From contig NZ_KI911562.1 in the NCBI RefSeq assembly GCF_000515315.1, positions 62,001 to 126,000 of the forward strand: a DNA stretch of 64,000 bases, read 5' to 3'. Within the stretch, counting starts at the first letter, position 1. Every line of letters starts with the position of its first letter. This DNA is from Asinibacterium sp. OR53. GTDB lineage: Bacteria; Bacteroidota; Bacteroidia; Chitinophagales; Chitinophagaceae. The notes beneath the pieces are model-generated. The model had not been told where the DNA came from and made no database searches. It saw only the letters and a list, made by a program, of their open reading frames with translations. Position numbers and translations under genes: made by a program. Positions 49,946 through 58,840 of the stretch are shown in pieces.

Positions 49946-49953
49946 CAAAAATA
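49946..49953 (-). promoter_or_regulatory. -7 box of the gatC operon
   Basis: TATTTTTG on the minus strand ends 5 bases before the gatC ATG: another leaderless-type arrangement. Confidence 0.55.
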
Positions 49954-50093
49954 ATTGAAAGCCAGCCATTTCTCCCCGGTTTCTTGTTAAACGGCAAGGC
50001 GATATTAACATTGGGTTAATAAATGCTTGCCCAGCATGGCGACAAATCGTGCTTTTAAGTGTATATTAGTAGTAACTAATCCCCCCCCTGATT

Positions 50094-50174
50094 ATGTTAG
50101 TTTACGTATTGCTGGTTGTTTATCTCGTGTGCCTATACATGGCATACAAAGGTGCCGCCACCTCGGAAAGATAG
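50094..50174 (+). CDS. Possible 26-residue membrane microprotein
   Basis: The ATG frame encodes 26 residues: a 17-residue hydrophobic stretch from MLVYVLLVV to LYMAY and a short polar end KGAATSER. It looks like a single transmembrane helix. A terminator follows 32 bases after the stop, and a degenerate -7 box (TATATTAG, 50062-50069) and an inverted repeat precede it, so it could be a separate transcript. No Shine-Dalgarno is seen; a C8 tract lies just upstream. Its length is within chance for open frames, so this is a candidate only. Confidence 0.4.
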   Translation: MLVYVLLVVYLVCLYMAYKGAATSER

Positions 50175-50206
50175 CTCATCAGTACCCTGTATCGCCCCGA
50201 ATGGCT

Positions 50207-50251
50207 AATATCCAACATCAGTCCCCTGCAATCGGTGTTGGATATTTTTTT
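50207..50251 (+). terminator. Terminator after the microprotein candidate
   Basis: AATATCCAACA (50207-50217) pairs with TGTTGGATATT (50236-50246) over an 18-base loop, with a T-run of seven. It ends a plus-strand transcript that has no other gene than the 26-codon frame. Confidence 0.75.
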
Positions 50252-50306
50252 GCTACCTTCGATTGAAATAGTTGCATAACTAACTAATTTTATACAAAGT
50301 TTAGCT

Positions 50307-52682
50307 ATGATCCGATCCATTAAAAAAGTGGCCGTCCTGGGCAGTGGTGTGATGGGTTCACGCATTGCCTGTCATTTTGCAGGTATTGGCGTTCAGGTAT
50401 TGCTGCTCGATATGCTGGCCAAAGGCGCTGAAACAAGTACCAAACCTGCCGAACGCAACAAACTGGTGAACGATGCTTTGCAGGCCGCCATTAAAAGCAA
50501 CCCCTCTCCCGTTTTCACCAAAGAAGTGGTGAAGCGTATTACCACGGGTAATTTCGAAGATAACCTGAAAGAAATTGCCCATTGCGATTGGATCATTGAA
50601 GTGGTGGTGGAAAGGCTCGACATCAAGCAGCAACTCTATGAAAAAGTAGAGCTGTTCCGCAAACCCGGTACCCTCATCACTTCCAATACTTCCGGTATTC
50701 CTATCCATCTCATGGCCGAAGGCCGGAGTGAGGACTTTAAAAAACATTTCTGCGGCAGCCATTTTTTCAACCCACCCCGCTACCTGCGGCTGCTGGAGAT
50801 CATACCTACGCCACATACCAGCCGGGAAGTGGTGGATTTCCTGCTTCACTATGGCGATCTGTTCCTGGGGAAAACAACCGTATTGTGTAAAGACACCCCT
50901 GCCTTCATTGCCAACCGCATTGGCGTGTTCGGCATCATGAGCATTTTTCATATCATGGACCAGATGCAACTCGGCATTGATGAGATCGATGCGCTTACCG
51001 GGCCACTCATCGGCCGTCCCAAGTCGGCTACTTTCCGCACGGCCGACGTGGTAGGCATCGATACCCTGGTAAAAGTGGCCAGGGGTGTTGCAGAGAACTG
51101 TCCGGCTGATGAGACGCGCGCCGTTTTCAATATTCCCGCCTGGCTCGATACCATGGTAACCAATAACTGGCTGGGCGATAAAACCGGACAAGGCTTCTTT
51201 AAAAAACTGCAGTCTGCCGGGAGCAAAGAGATCCTTACGCTGAACCTCCAAACCATGGAATACGGCCCCAGGACCAAGCCCAGGTTTGCAAGTCTCGATG
51301 CAGCCAAGCCCATAGATGATCTCAAGCAACGGCTGGTTATGCTCGTAGCGGCGCCGGATAAAGCCGGTGAATTCTATCGTGCCTTTCATTATTCCCTCTT
51401 CTCTTATATTTCTTTCCGCATCCCTGAGATCAGCGATGAACTCTATCGTCTCGACGATGCAATGAAAGCCGGCTTCGGTTGGGAGATCGGCGCATTTGAA
51501 AGTTGGGATGTTTTGGGAGTAGCCAAAACAGTGGCGGCCATGAAAGCGGCTGGTCATCAACCGGCCCCATGGATAGAAGAGATGCTGGCAGGCGGCGCCG
51601 CCAGTTTTTATAAAGTGGAGAATGGCAAACGTTTGTATTATGATGTGAGCAGTAAAACTTACCAACCCTTACCCGGCGGTGAGTCATTCCTCGTATTGAA
51701 TAACCATCGCGATCAACTGGTATGGAAGAACAGCGCCTGCCGCTTGTACGATATCGGCGATGGCGTTGCCGGTTTTGAATGGAGCAGTAAGATGAACAGC
51801 ATCGGCGGTGAAGTGCTCGAAGGACTCAACAAAGCGATTGGTATTGCAGAAGAAAAATTCAAAGGTCTCGTCATTGCCAATGAGAGCGCCAATTTCAGCG
51901 CTGGCGCCAACGTAGGCATGATCTTCATGCTGGCCATTGAACAGGAATACGATGAACTGGATATGGCCATACGCTTGTTCCAGAACAGCATGATGCGGGT
52001 ACGATACTCCGCTGTGCCGGTGGTTACCGCTCCGCATGGACTGACGCTGGGCGGCGGTTGTGAAATGAACCTGCATGCCGATAAAGTATGTGCGGCAGCA
52101 GAAACCTATATCGGACTGGTGGAACTGGGCGTAGGCCTGATCCCCGGCGGTGGCGGCACCAAAGAGTTTGCACTGCGTGCCGCTGATGAGATGCATGAAG
52201 ATGAGCCCGAAACCATCACGCTCAAGAACCGCTTTTTCAATGTAGCCACTGCCAAAGTAGCTACTTCGGCATTCGAAGCTTTCGAGATGGGTATTTTGCG
52301 AAAGGGACACGATGAGGTAGTGATGAATGTCAGCCGCCGTATCAACGAAGCCAAAAAATCAGTGATCGAAGCATACGAACAAGGTTATATTACACCGGTA
52401 CAACGAAAAGACATCAAGGTATTGGGCCGTTCGGTATTAGGCGCTTTGTATGCAGGCATCAATGGCATGTGGCGCGGCAATTATGCTACCGATCACGATG
52501 TGGTGGTAGCTAAAAAACTCGCTTATGTGATGTGTGGCGGAGACCTCAGTGAACAATCACTGGTGAGCGAACAATACCTGCTAGACCTGGAACGCGAAGC
52601 ATTCCTGAGCCTTTGCGGAGAAAAGAAAACATTGGAGCGAATACAGAGTGTACTGAAAACCGGCAAGCCCATCAGGAATTGA
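50307..52682 (+). CDS. 3-hydroxyacyl-CoA dehydrogenase / enoyl-CoA hydratase (FadN-like)
   Basis: 791 residues. A predicted bifunctional beta-oxidation enzyme with the dehydrogenase first. The N-terminal NAD domain shows KVAVLGSGVMGSRIACHFAG (residues ~6-25), HFFNPPRYLRLLEIIP with the catalytic His, and CKDTPAFIANRIGVF. The C-terminal crotonase-fold part (~480-700) has NFSAGANVGM, the oxyanion-hole TLGGGCEMNLHADKV, and YIGLVELGVGLIPGGGGTKEF with the catalytic Glu. The order and length match Bacillus FadN (about 789) rather than proteobacterial FadB. Thiolase and acyl-CoA dehydrogenase genes, often adjacent, are absent here. Confidence 0.92.
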   Translation: MIRSIKKVAVLGSGVMGSRIACHFAGIGVQVLLLDMLAKGAETSTKPAERNKLVNDALQAAIKSNPSPVFTKEVVKRITTGNFEDNLKEIAHCDWIIEVVVERLDIKQQLYEKVELFRKPGTLITSNTSGIPIHLMAEGRSEDFKKHFCGSHFFNPPRYLRLLEIIPTPHTSREVVDFLLHYGDLFLGKTTVLCKDTPAFIANRIGVFGIMSIFHIMDQMQLGIDEIDALTGPLIGRPKSATFRTADVVGIDTLVKVARGVAENCPADETRAVFNIPAWLDTMVTNNWLGDKTGQGFFKKLQSAGSKEILTLNLQTMEYGPRTKPRFASLDAAKPIDDLKQRLVMLVAAPDKAGEFYRAFHYSLFSYISFRIPEISDELYRLDDAMKAGFGWEIGAFESWDVLGVAKTVAAMKAAGHQPAPWIEEMLAGGAASFYKVENGKRLYYDVSSKTYQPLPGGESFLVLNNHRDQLVWKNSACRLYDIGDGVAGFEWSSKMNSIGGEVLEGLNKAIGIAEEKFKGLVIANESANFSAGANVGMIFMLAIEQEYDELDMAIRLFQNSMMRVRYSAVPVVTAPHGLTLGGGCEMNLHADKVCAAAETYIGLVELGVGLIPGGGGTKEFALRAADEMHEDEPETITLKNRFFNVATAKVATSAFEAFEMGILRKGHDEVVMNVSRRINEAKKSVIEAYEQGYITPVQRKDIKVLGRSVLGALYAGINGMWRGNYATDHDVVVAKKLAYVMCGGDLSEQSLVSEQYLLDLEREAFLSLCGEKKTLERIQSVLKTGKPIRN

Positions 52683-52728
52683 CGTCGTCATATTAGTCAT
52701 TTCCCTATCTTTAAACAAATAACTGCTC

Positions 52729-53622
52729 ATGTCAGTGCTCTCGCTACAGGCCATCAGTAAATCTTATGGCCCCATCAAAGCGCTTAACGAGGTATCATTC
52801 GATGTGCCGCAAGGATCGGTGTTTGGTATCCTTGGCCCCAATGGCAGCGGCAAAACCACATTGCTCAGCATCATACTCGATATTCTCCGGCAGGATGCCG
52901 GCAGTTTCAGTTGGTTCGGACAACCAGGCTCAGCCGAAACACGGAAACAGATTGGTGCACTGCTCGAAACACCCAATCTCTATCATTATTTATCGGCCGT
53001 AGACAACCTGCAGATCACCCAAGCCATCAGTGGCAGGGGCGTGCCTGAAGACATCGATAAAGTAATCGACATCGTTGGACTCACAGCTAGAAAAAAAAGC
53101 AAGTTCAGCACGTATAGCCTGGGTATGAAACAACGGCTCGCCATCGGCGCCGCTTTATTGGGTAGTCCGCAGGTGCTGGTCTTCGATGAACCTACGAACG
53201 GACTGGACCCTGTAGGCATTGCCGAGATACGCGAACTCATCAAAAACCTGGCAAAACAGGGCAAGACCATTATCATGGCCAGCCACCTGCTCGATGAAGT
53301 AGAGAAAGTATGTACCCATGTGGCCATCCTCAAAAAAGGAACCCTCCTCACAGCCGGGCAGGTAGATGAAGTACTCGCGAATGAAGACATTGCCGAAGTA
53401 TCTTCCTCGCAACCCGACCAGCTGCGCGCAGCGCTGGAATATTTTCCGGGCTACACTTCTATTAAACAGGATGGAAAGAATATACAATTGTATTTCCCCG
53501 TAGGAACGGCAAGGCTTGAAGACATCAACCGCTTCTGTTTTGAAAAAGGTGTTGCCCTCAACCTGCTGGTGATGAAGAAGAAAAGCCTGGAAGCTAAATT
53601 CTTTGAATTAACAAACGAATAA
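52729..53622 (+). CDS. ABC transporter ATPase (ABC-2 type exporter)
   Basis: 297 residues. Walker A GPNGSGKT (residues ~38-45), Q-loop ALLETPNLYHYLSAVDNL, signature YSLGMKQRLAIGAALLG, Walker B VLVFDEPTNGLDPVGI and switch MASHLLDEVEKVCTHVAIL. A C-terminal ~80-residue extension (EVSSSQPDQLRAALEYFPGYTS…) is usual for CcmA/NatA-like ATPases. It pairs with the ABC-2 permease 10 bases downstream. The exported substrate is unknown; antibiotic-resistance-type or Na+ exporters are alternatives. Confidence 0.92.
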   Translation: MSVLSLQAISKSYGPIKALNEVSFDVPQGSVFGILGPNGSGKTTLLSIILDILRQDAGSFSWFGQPGSAETRKQIGALLETPNLYHYLSAVDNLQITQAISGRGVPEDIDKVIDIVGLTARKKSKFSTYSLGMKQRLAIGAALLGSPQVLVFDEPTNGLDPVGIAEIRELIKNLAKQGKTIIMASHLLDEVEKVCTHVAILKKGTLLTAGQVDEVLANEDIAEVSSSQPDQLRAALEYFPGYTSIKQDGKNIQLYFPVGTARLEDINRFCFEKGVALNLLVMKKKSLEAKFFELTNE

Positions 53623-53632
53623 GACCAACACT

Positions 53633-54463
53633 ATGTTCGCTTTACTGAAAATTGAATGGCTGAAGCTGAAAAAATACCGCGCATTCTGGTGGATGCTGGC
53701 GATCGTGATGCTCACGTATCCCGGCATCAACCTGATGATGTATAACCTGTATGACACCATCACTTCCGGCAAAGACATGACCAATATGCTTGCCAAAATG
53801 CTGTTGGGTAACCCGTATGCATTCCCTGAAACCTGGCATACGGTGGCTTATTTTTCTTCTTTTTTTCTCATGTTGCCCTCTATATTGGTTATCATGCTTA
53901 TTGCCAACGAATACCAGTTCCGCACACATCGCCAGAATATTATTGACGGATGGAGCCGCCGGCAATTCATCACAGCCAAAATGATGGGGGTGCTTACTGT
54001 GTCGGTGATCATAACAATCGTATATACACTGGTAGCCTGTGCTTTCGGCTTCGCATCGGATAAAATGTACTACTACCGGTGGAGCGAGCAACTGCAATAT
54101 ATACCACTGTTCCTGCTACAGTCTTTCGCCCAATTGTCCATCGCTTTCCTGCTGGGTTTCCTCATCAAAAGAGCCTTTATCGCATTGGGAATTTTTGTTT
54201 TCTATTACCTGATCATCGAGAACATCGCGGCCAGTTATTTCAAATACAAACTGCACCTCGATATCGTAGCGAGATTGCTTCCTTTCAAAATATCTGACCG
54301 CATGATCATCCCACCTGCATTTGTAGGGCATTGGGGTAAAGATGCCAAACAGGGTTACGATAATGCGCTGAGCAATGTTCCCACACAGATCCTACTCACC
54401 ATCGCGCTAACGGCCATCATCTGGTACGTCTGCTACGCCGTGCAGAAAAAGCGCGACCTGTAA
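53633..54463 (+). CDS. ABC-2 type membrane permease
   Basis: 276 residues with about six helices: MFALLKIEWLKLKKYRAFWWMLAIVMLTYPG is the typical basic amphipathic start plus helix 1. FSSFFLMLPSILVIMLIANEY and YRTHRQNIIDGWSRRQFITAKMMGVL-like loops are seen in NatB/ABC-2 permeases; the residues RTHRQNIIDGWSR are a conserved cytoplasmic gate segment. It is translated directly after its ATPase, and the ATPase-permease pair forms a complete half-exporter. Substrate unknown. The convergent ftsZ terminator starts right after its stop. Confidence 0.88.
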   Translation: MFALLKIEWLKLKKYRAFWWMLAIVMLTYPGINLMMYNLYDTITSGKDMTNMLAKMLLGNPYAFPETWHTVAYFSSFFLMLPSILVIMLIANEYQFRTHRQNIIDGWSRRQFITAKMMGVLTVSVIITIVYTLVACAFGFASDKMYYYRWSEQLQYIPLFLLQSFAQLSIAFLLGFLIKRAFIALGIFVFYYLIIENIAASYFKYKLHLDIVARLLPFKISDRMIIPPAFVGHWGKDAKQGYDNALSNVPTQILLTIALTAIIWYVCYAVQKKRDL

Positions 54464-54465
54464 AT

Positions 54466-54497
54466 AAAAAAACCCCCGACTTTCAGCAATCGGGGGC
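54466..54497 (-). terminator. Terminator of the dcw operon after ftsZ
   Basis: Minus strand: CCCCCGA (54496-54490 read as complement) pairs with TCGGGGG and is followed by seven T, 46 bases after the ftsZ stop. On the plus strand it has no T-run, so it is directional. Confidence 0.9.
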
Positions 54498-54542
54498 AAA
54501 CAACTAAAATCACCAGGCTAAACAAAAATTCTTACACCATCT

Positions 54543-56420
54543 TTAGTCAGGCTTCTTTCCATCCAAAAAAGTATTGATGGTTGATATCTGTGCTTGGTTG
54601 TTCTCGTCCTTACTTACCGTGTACTTGCTGTAAAAGTTTTCTACCGAAGTAAGTGTATTACCAAACAGTTCCATATTACGGCGTACGTAAGCCGGAACTG
54701 TATCAAATTCATTGTTGGCATCTGCTGCACTGTTCATGTTGTAAGAAAGATTGCGCAGCTTATGTATCCTTTCTGCTGCCCTTCTTTTCTGCTCTTCCAC
54801 ATCATCCAACACATCGTCAATCACTGGCTGGGGCTGGGCTTGCGGCGCTTTTTTCTCCTCACGCTCTACCAACTGCATTTCCATCGGCAGCTCTTCCTGT
54901 ACAGGTTGAGGCTGCTGTTGCACCTGCGGCTGTGGTTGAGGTTGAGGCTGCGGCTTTGGCGCAGGCGCCTGGGCTACCGGCTCTTCCGATGCATAAATAT
55001 TAGATGGCTTGCTGAGGTATGACACAGCAGCCGGTTCAGTAGCAGCAGCGGCAGGCTGGGCCGGATGTTCCGTTACTTTGAATTGCAGCATCTCATCTGC
55101 GATCACTTTCCGCGGAACATGTACTTCTTCCTGCACAGTGTCGGGTACTTTTACCTCGTCGGTTATTTCAGGATTCAGTTCGAACTGCAATACCATCGTT
55201 TCCTTTTCTTCTTCCCGAACAGGTGTAACCGGCTGTACGGTTTCAACAACTGTTGGGAAAATATTCAGCACAGGTTCCTGTACCGGCACTTCCTGCATCT
55301 GCGGAGCGAAAGGATCTACTTCTTCCAACGGTAACACCTGTTGTACAGGCTGTGGCGCTGCTTTGGGCGCTTCTGCATCTTCGCCCAATGTCATCATGAT
55401 CTTTTCAGGTTGCGGCTCTGCTTTTTTAACGGCTACGGGTTTGGCAAAAGGATCTTTGTGTTCAAAACCGGTAGCGATCAAAGTGATGCCTATTTTCCTG
55501 TCGAGCGATTGATCGTATCCCATACCTACAATCACATCGGTATCGGGTCCTGCCTGCAAACGCAGGTAATTATTGATGGTTTCCAGTTCATCCATCGTAC
55601 ATTCATGATCACCTTCGGCGCTATTGATATTGATGAGGATCCATTTGGCTCCCCTGATATCGTTATCATTCAATAAAGGAGAAGCCAGCGCTTCTTCGAT
55701 GGCGCGCTCGGCCCTGTCCTCACCTTCTACTTCGGCTTTACCCAATATGGCTACGCCTCCGCTCTTCATCACGGTGCATACATCGGCAAAGTCAACAATG
55801 ATATGGCCTTTACTGTTGATGATATCGGTGATACACTTAGCTGCAGTGGCCAATACATTATCGGCTTTGCAGAAAGCTTCTTTCATTTTCAGGTTGCCGT
55901 ATTGCATGCGCAGCTTGTCGTTGCTGATCACCAGCAAAGTATCTACATAAGGTTTCAGCTGGCGGATGCCTTCTTCGGCCTGCAGTTGCCTGCGCGGACC
56001 TTCAAAGCCAAATGGCGTGGTAACAATACCCACGGTAAGGATGCCCAGGTCTTTACAGATCTGTGCAACGATGGGAGCGCCGCCGGTACCGGTACCGCCG
56101 CCCATGCCTACTGTAATGAATGCCATTTTGGTATTCACTTCCAGTATGCGTTTGATTTCTTCGAGCGACTCTTCCGTAGCTCTCTTACCAATCTCGGGAT
56201 TGGCGCCTGCACCTAAACCCTGTGTAAGATGTGGCCCCAGTTGGATCTTGTTCGGCACTTCACTCTGTTCAATGGCTTTCGCATCGGTATTGCATATAAT
56301 AAAATCAACGCCTTCTATGTGCTGCTCGAACATGAAGTTAACCGCGTTGCTTCCCCCACCCCCTACACCGAGGACCTTGATGATGGAGGATTTTTGTTTG
56401 GGAAGATCAAAATGAATCAT
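54543..56420 (-). CDS. ftsZ: Cell division protein FtsZ with long C-terminal linker
   Basis: 625 residues. A tubulin-like GTPase that forms the division ring. GTPase core at ~10-320: VLGVGGGGSNAVNFM, the tubulin signature GMGGGTGTGGAPIV (~105-118), TTPFGFEGPRRQLQA, NDKLRM and the T7 loop SKGHIIVDFADVCTV. An unusually long Pro/Gln/Glu linker of ~220 residues (~330-550, including a P-Q dipeptide run) follows, then a conserved Bacteroidota tail (ERIHKLRNLSYNMN…VPAYVRRNMELFG) ending TINTFLDGKKPD, the FtsA-binding peptide. Last gene of the cluster; 54 bases after ftsA. Confidence 0.97.
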   Translation of the reverse strand: MIHFDLPKQKSSIIKVLGVGGGGSNAVNFMFEQHIEGVDFIICNTDAKAIEQSEVPNKIQLGPHLTQGLGAGANPEIGKRATEESLEEIKRILEVNTKMAFITVGMGGGTGTGGAPIVAQICKDLGILTVGIVTTPFGFEGPRRQLQAEEGIRQLKPYVDTLLVISNDKLRMQYGNLKMKEAFCKADNVLATAAKCITDIINSKGHIIVDFADVCTVMKSGGVAILGKAEVEGEDRAERAIEEALASPLLNDNDIRGAKWILININSAEGDHECTMDELETINNYLRLQAGPDTDVIVGMGYDQSLDRKIGITLIATGFEHKDPFAKPVAVKKAEPQPEKIMMTLGEDAEAPKAAPQPVQQVLPLEEVDPFAPQMQEVPVQEPVLNIFPTVVETVQPVTPVREEEKETMVLQFELNPEITDEVKVPDTVQEEVHVPRKVIADEMLQFKVTEHPAQPAAAATEPAAVSYLSKPSNIYASEEPVAQAPAPKPQPQPQPQPQVQQQPQPVQEELPMEMQLVEREEKKAPQAQPQPVIDDVLDDVEEQKRRAAERIHKLRNLSYNMNSAADANNEFDTVPAYVRRNMELFGNTLTSVENFYSKYTVSKDENNQAQISTINTFLDGKKPD

Positions 56421-56474
56421 AGCGTATTATTTGGGTTAGGTAGATGTTAGTGGTACATAGGATATGGATTGAAG

Positions 56475-57842
56475 TTATCGGATGACTTGATCTTCTTCTT
56501 CTTTGAAAAGTTCTATCAGGTTGTTCTTGAACTTGTCCCAGAACTTCGGCTTTCTTTCGCCGGCTTCCGCGCGTACATTCATCAACGGCACTTCCGGTTG
56601 TTCTGCCGCTATTACCGTCAGCGATCTGGGCACTTCCACTTTCTTGAATTTCTCTGCAAACTCTTTGTATTGATGATCGTAATCGCTGTAACCTTTCAAT
56701 ATCAGTCCCAGGCAGGTAGCATACATCGGCTTCTTCAGTTCCTCTATATGATTAGGCGCCAGGTGCTCATTGGGCAACCCGATGCGTGCATTCAGGCCTG
56801 TTGTATATTCTGTTAATTGTATCAGGTGCTTCAGCTGCGAACCACCACCGGTTAAAATGATACCGCCGTTCAGGGCGCGGCTGTCGAGACCCACTTGTTT
56901 GATATGATAGGTAACAAAATCCAGTATCTCGCTCATGCGCGCCTGTATGATGGCCGCCAGGTTCTTCACACTGATCTCTTTGGCAGGCATGCCTTTCAAC
57001 CCAGGTATGGTGATGAAGGCGTTGCTCTTGGCTTCATCGGCCAAGGCACTGCCGAACTGCACTTTCATGGCTTCGGCCTGGCTCTTGAGTACACCCAGTC
57101 CCATCCGGATATCGTTGGTGATGTTCTCTCCACCGAACGGTATCACTGCTGTGTGTTTCAATATGCCTTCATAGAAAACTGCCAGGTCGCTCGTGCCACC
57201 ACCGATATCCAGTATGGCCACACCGGCTTCCATATCTATATCACTCATCACCGCACTTGCCGATGCCAGCGGTTGCAATACCAGGTCTTTGGTTACCAGG
57301 CTGCTTCTTTCAACAGCACGGTTGATGTTGCGGATGGCATTTCGGTCGCCCGTGATGATGTGGAAATTCGCTCCCACTTTCACACCATTATATCCAACAG
57401 GGTCTTTGATGTTCTGGATATTGTCTACATGGAAATCCTGCGGTATCACGTCGATGATCTGGTCACCTGCGGGAATAAAGGTCTTGCGCTGGTTGTTGAG
57501 CAGTTGATCGATTTCCCAGCGTTGTATCTCGGTTTCAGGATCCTGACGAACAATGTCGCCGCGGGTTTGCAGGCTCTTGATATGATGTCCGGCAATACCC
57601 ACGTACACTTCATTGATCTCCAATTCCGGGTTGCTCTCGTAACAGTTCAACAAAGCCTGCTGAATGGCTTTGATGGTCTGGTCGATGTTCAATACCTGCC
57701 CGTGCTGCACACCATTGCTGTTGGCGCGGCCGAAACCCAATATCTCCAGTTTGCCGTGTTCGTTCTTGCGGCCGGCAATAGCTGCGATCTTGGTAGTTCC
57801 GATGTCGAGACCAACAATGATGGGTGGTTCATTGTGATTCAT
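56475..57842 (-). CDS. ftsA: Cell division protein FtsA
   Basis: 455 residues. An actin-like ATPase that tethers FtsZ to the membrane. VGLDIGTTKIAAIAGR (phosphate 1), GVQHGQVLNIDQTIKAI, VGIAGHHIKS (1C domain), AILDIGGGTSDLAVF (phosphate 2, residues ~205-219), IPFGGENITNDI and GIILTGGGSQLKHLIQL (adenosine motif). The C-terminal amphipathic helix KFWDKFKNNLIELFKEEEDQ fits membrane binding. Its start overlaps the ftsQ stop by 4 bases (ATGA), so translation is likely coupled. Confidence 0.97.
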   Translation of the reverse strand: MNHNEPPIIVGLDIGTTKIAAIAGRKNEHGKLEILGFGRANSNGVQHGQVLNIDQTIKAIQQALLNCYESNPELEINEVYVGIAGHHIKSLQTRGDIVRQDPETEIQRWEIDQLLNNQRKTFIPAGDQIIDVIPQDFHVDNIQNIKDPVGYNGVKVGANFHIITGDRNAIRNINRAVERSSLVTKDLVLQPLASASAVMSDIDMEAGVAILDIGGGTSDLAVFYEGILKHTAVIPFGGENITNDIRMGLGVLKSQAEAMKVQFGSALADEAKSNAFITIPGLKGMPAKEISVKNLAAIIQARMSEILDFVTYHIKQVGLDSRALNGGIILTGGGSQLKHLIQLTEYTTGLNARIGLPNEHLAPNHIEELKKPMYATCLGLILKGYSDYDHQYKEFAEKFKKVEVPRSLTVIAAEQPEVPLMNVRAEAGERKPKFWDKFKNNLIELFKEEEDQVIR

Positions 57843-58840
57843 AGCGTATGTGTTTTAGTTGTTGTTTGCTTTTTCATAACGGCCTTTGCCTTTCGCTCCT
57901 TCGTTAACGAATTATTACTTCTTTTATTGCTTGCAGTCCCAACAGATTTTGTTGTACTGTTCTTTTTTGCTGCGGGTTTAACATTTACTGGCGCCGCCGC
58001 AGGAGTCGTATGTGTTACAGGAGCAGTTGTCACAGCCAGCGAATCCTTCACAACCGGCTTCGTATAATTTCTCTTGGTGGCCACTACCTCATTGTGAAAT
58101 TGCACATCGAGGTGGGAATAGGTTTGCATACCATTCTGCAACCAGGCTTGCCGGTAAAACGTATACAACCTGTTGAATTTGCTGTCCAGCTCCGAAGCAT
58201 TGCCCAGCGCCACTGTATGGTTACCGATCACGGGCACCAGCTCAAAATTTGCTTCGGGCGTGATGTCTATCTGTGCTGTTTGTGCCATCCAGAAAGAATC
58301 TGCCAGCACATAACGGCCCAGGCTCACTACGTTTTTCAGGAGGGCGCTATCGGGTTTTGATAGGTTCACTTTCTCCGAAGGGAAATTGGTGAATACCGGT
58401 ACGCGGGCCGATAACTTTTCGCTGAGCGGCAATCGAAGTCCTTCCCTGTCTACATAGAACGAGCCGCCCTGCTTCGTAAAAACACGCGCCACAGGTTCTC
58501 TTTCTTCTATGCGAACATCCAGCACCTGTTGGTTATCAAAGAACATTTCTGCATTCTTTACCCAGGGATCTTTTTCAATCAGTGTTTCCATATTACGCAG
58601 GTTCAGCATGGCCACCGGTTCTCCTATCACTTCGCCGTTCTTTTTCAACAGATCGGCAATGTCTTTTTCATCAATGAACATCTGCTGTTCTGTTCCCACG
58701 ATCTCGATCCTGATATCCGTACAAAGCTTCTGGTCTTTTTTCCGCATAGCGGCGCCCATCAGCACGATGGCGCCGATGCCGGCGAGCAGCCACAAAACCT
58801 GCTCCAATCGTTTTTTCCAGTTCGCTTTGTTTTCCATCAT
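57839..58840 (-). CDS. ftsQ: Cell division protein FtsQ/DivIB-like
   Basis: 333 residues. A bitopic divisome protein: short basic cytoplasmic N-terminus, one helix (VLWLLAGIGAIVLMGAA, residues ~14-30), then a periplasmic POTRA-like part (IRIEIVGTEQQMFIDEKDIADLL) and the beta domain (NLRNMETLIEKDPWVKNAEMFF; LDVRIEEREPVARVF; FYVDREGLRLPL). Divergent from proteobacterial FtsQ, as usual in Bacteroidota, but position between murC and ftsA settles it. The last ~70 residues are low complexity and lysine/threonine-rich. Overlaps murC by 4 bases. Confidence 0.9.
   Translation of the reverse strand: MMENKANWKKRLEQVLWLLAGIGAIVLMGAAMRKKDQKLCTDIRIEIVGTEQQMFIDEKDIADLLKKNGEVIGEPVAMLNLRNMETLIEKDPWVKNAEMFFDNQQVLDVRIEEREPVARVFTKQGGSFYVDREGLRLPLSEKLSARVPVFTNFPSEKVNLSKPDSALLKNVVSLGRYVLADSFWMAQTAQIDITPEANFELVPVIGNHTVALGNASELDSKFNRLYTFYRQAWLQNGMQTYSHLDVQFHNEVVATKRNYTKPVVKDSLAVTTAPVTHTTPAAAPVNVKPAAKKNSTTKSVGTASNKRSNNSLTKERKAKAVMKKQTTTKTHTL

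Larger units (their letters stand above)
49941..50306. other. 366-base intergenic region between gatC and the FadN-like gene
   Basis: It holds the gatC -7 box, a small inverted repeat ATTAGT-AGTA-ACTAAT (50065-50080), a run of eight C (50081-50088), a possible 26-residue membrane peptide (50094-50174) and a terminator (50207-50251). No RNA gene was recognised. Confidence 0.6.

Noticed and set aside
50358..51665. A 435-codon minus-strand open frame opposite the FadN-like gene
   Set aside because: Antisense shadow of a well-supported enzyme. No domain, no promoter, no fitting neighbour.
54890..54970. Short tandem repeats that could suggest a CRISPR or satellite array
   Set aside because: They lie inside the ftsZ linker and encode a Pro-Gln run. 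No spacer-repeat structure is present.
56895..58067. A 390-codon plus-strand open frame opposite ftsA and ftsQ
   Set aside because: It is antisense to two clear dcw genes with conserved motifs. Its translation has no recognisable domain and is rich in residues typical of reverse-complement frames.
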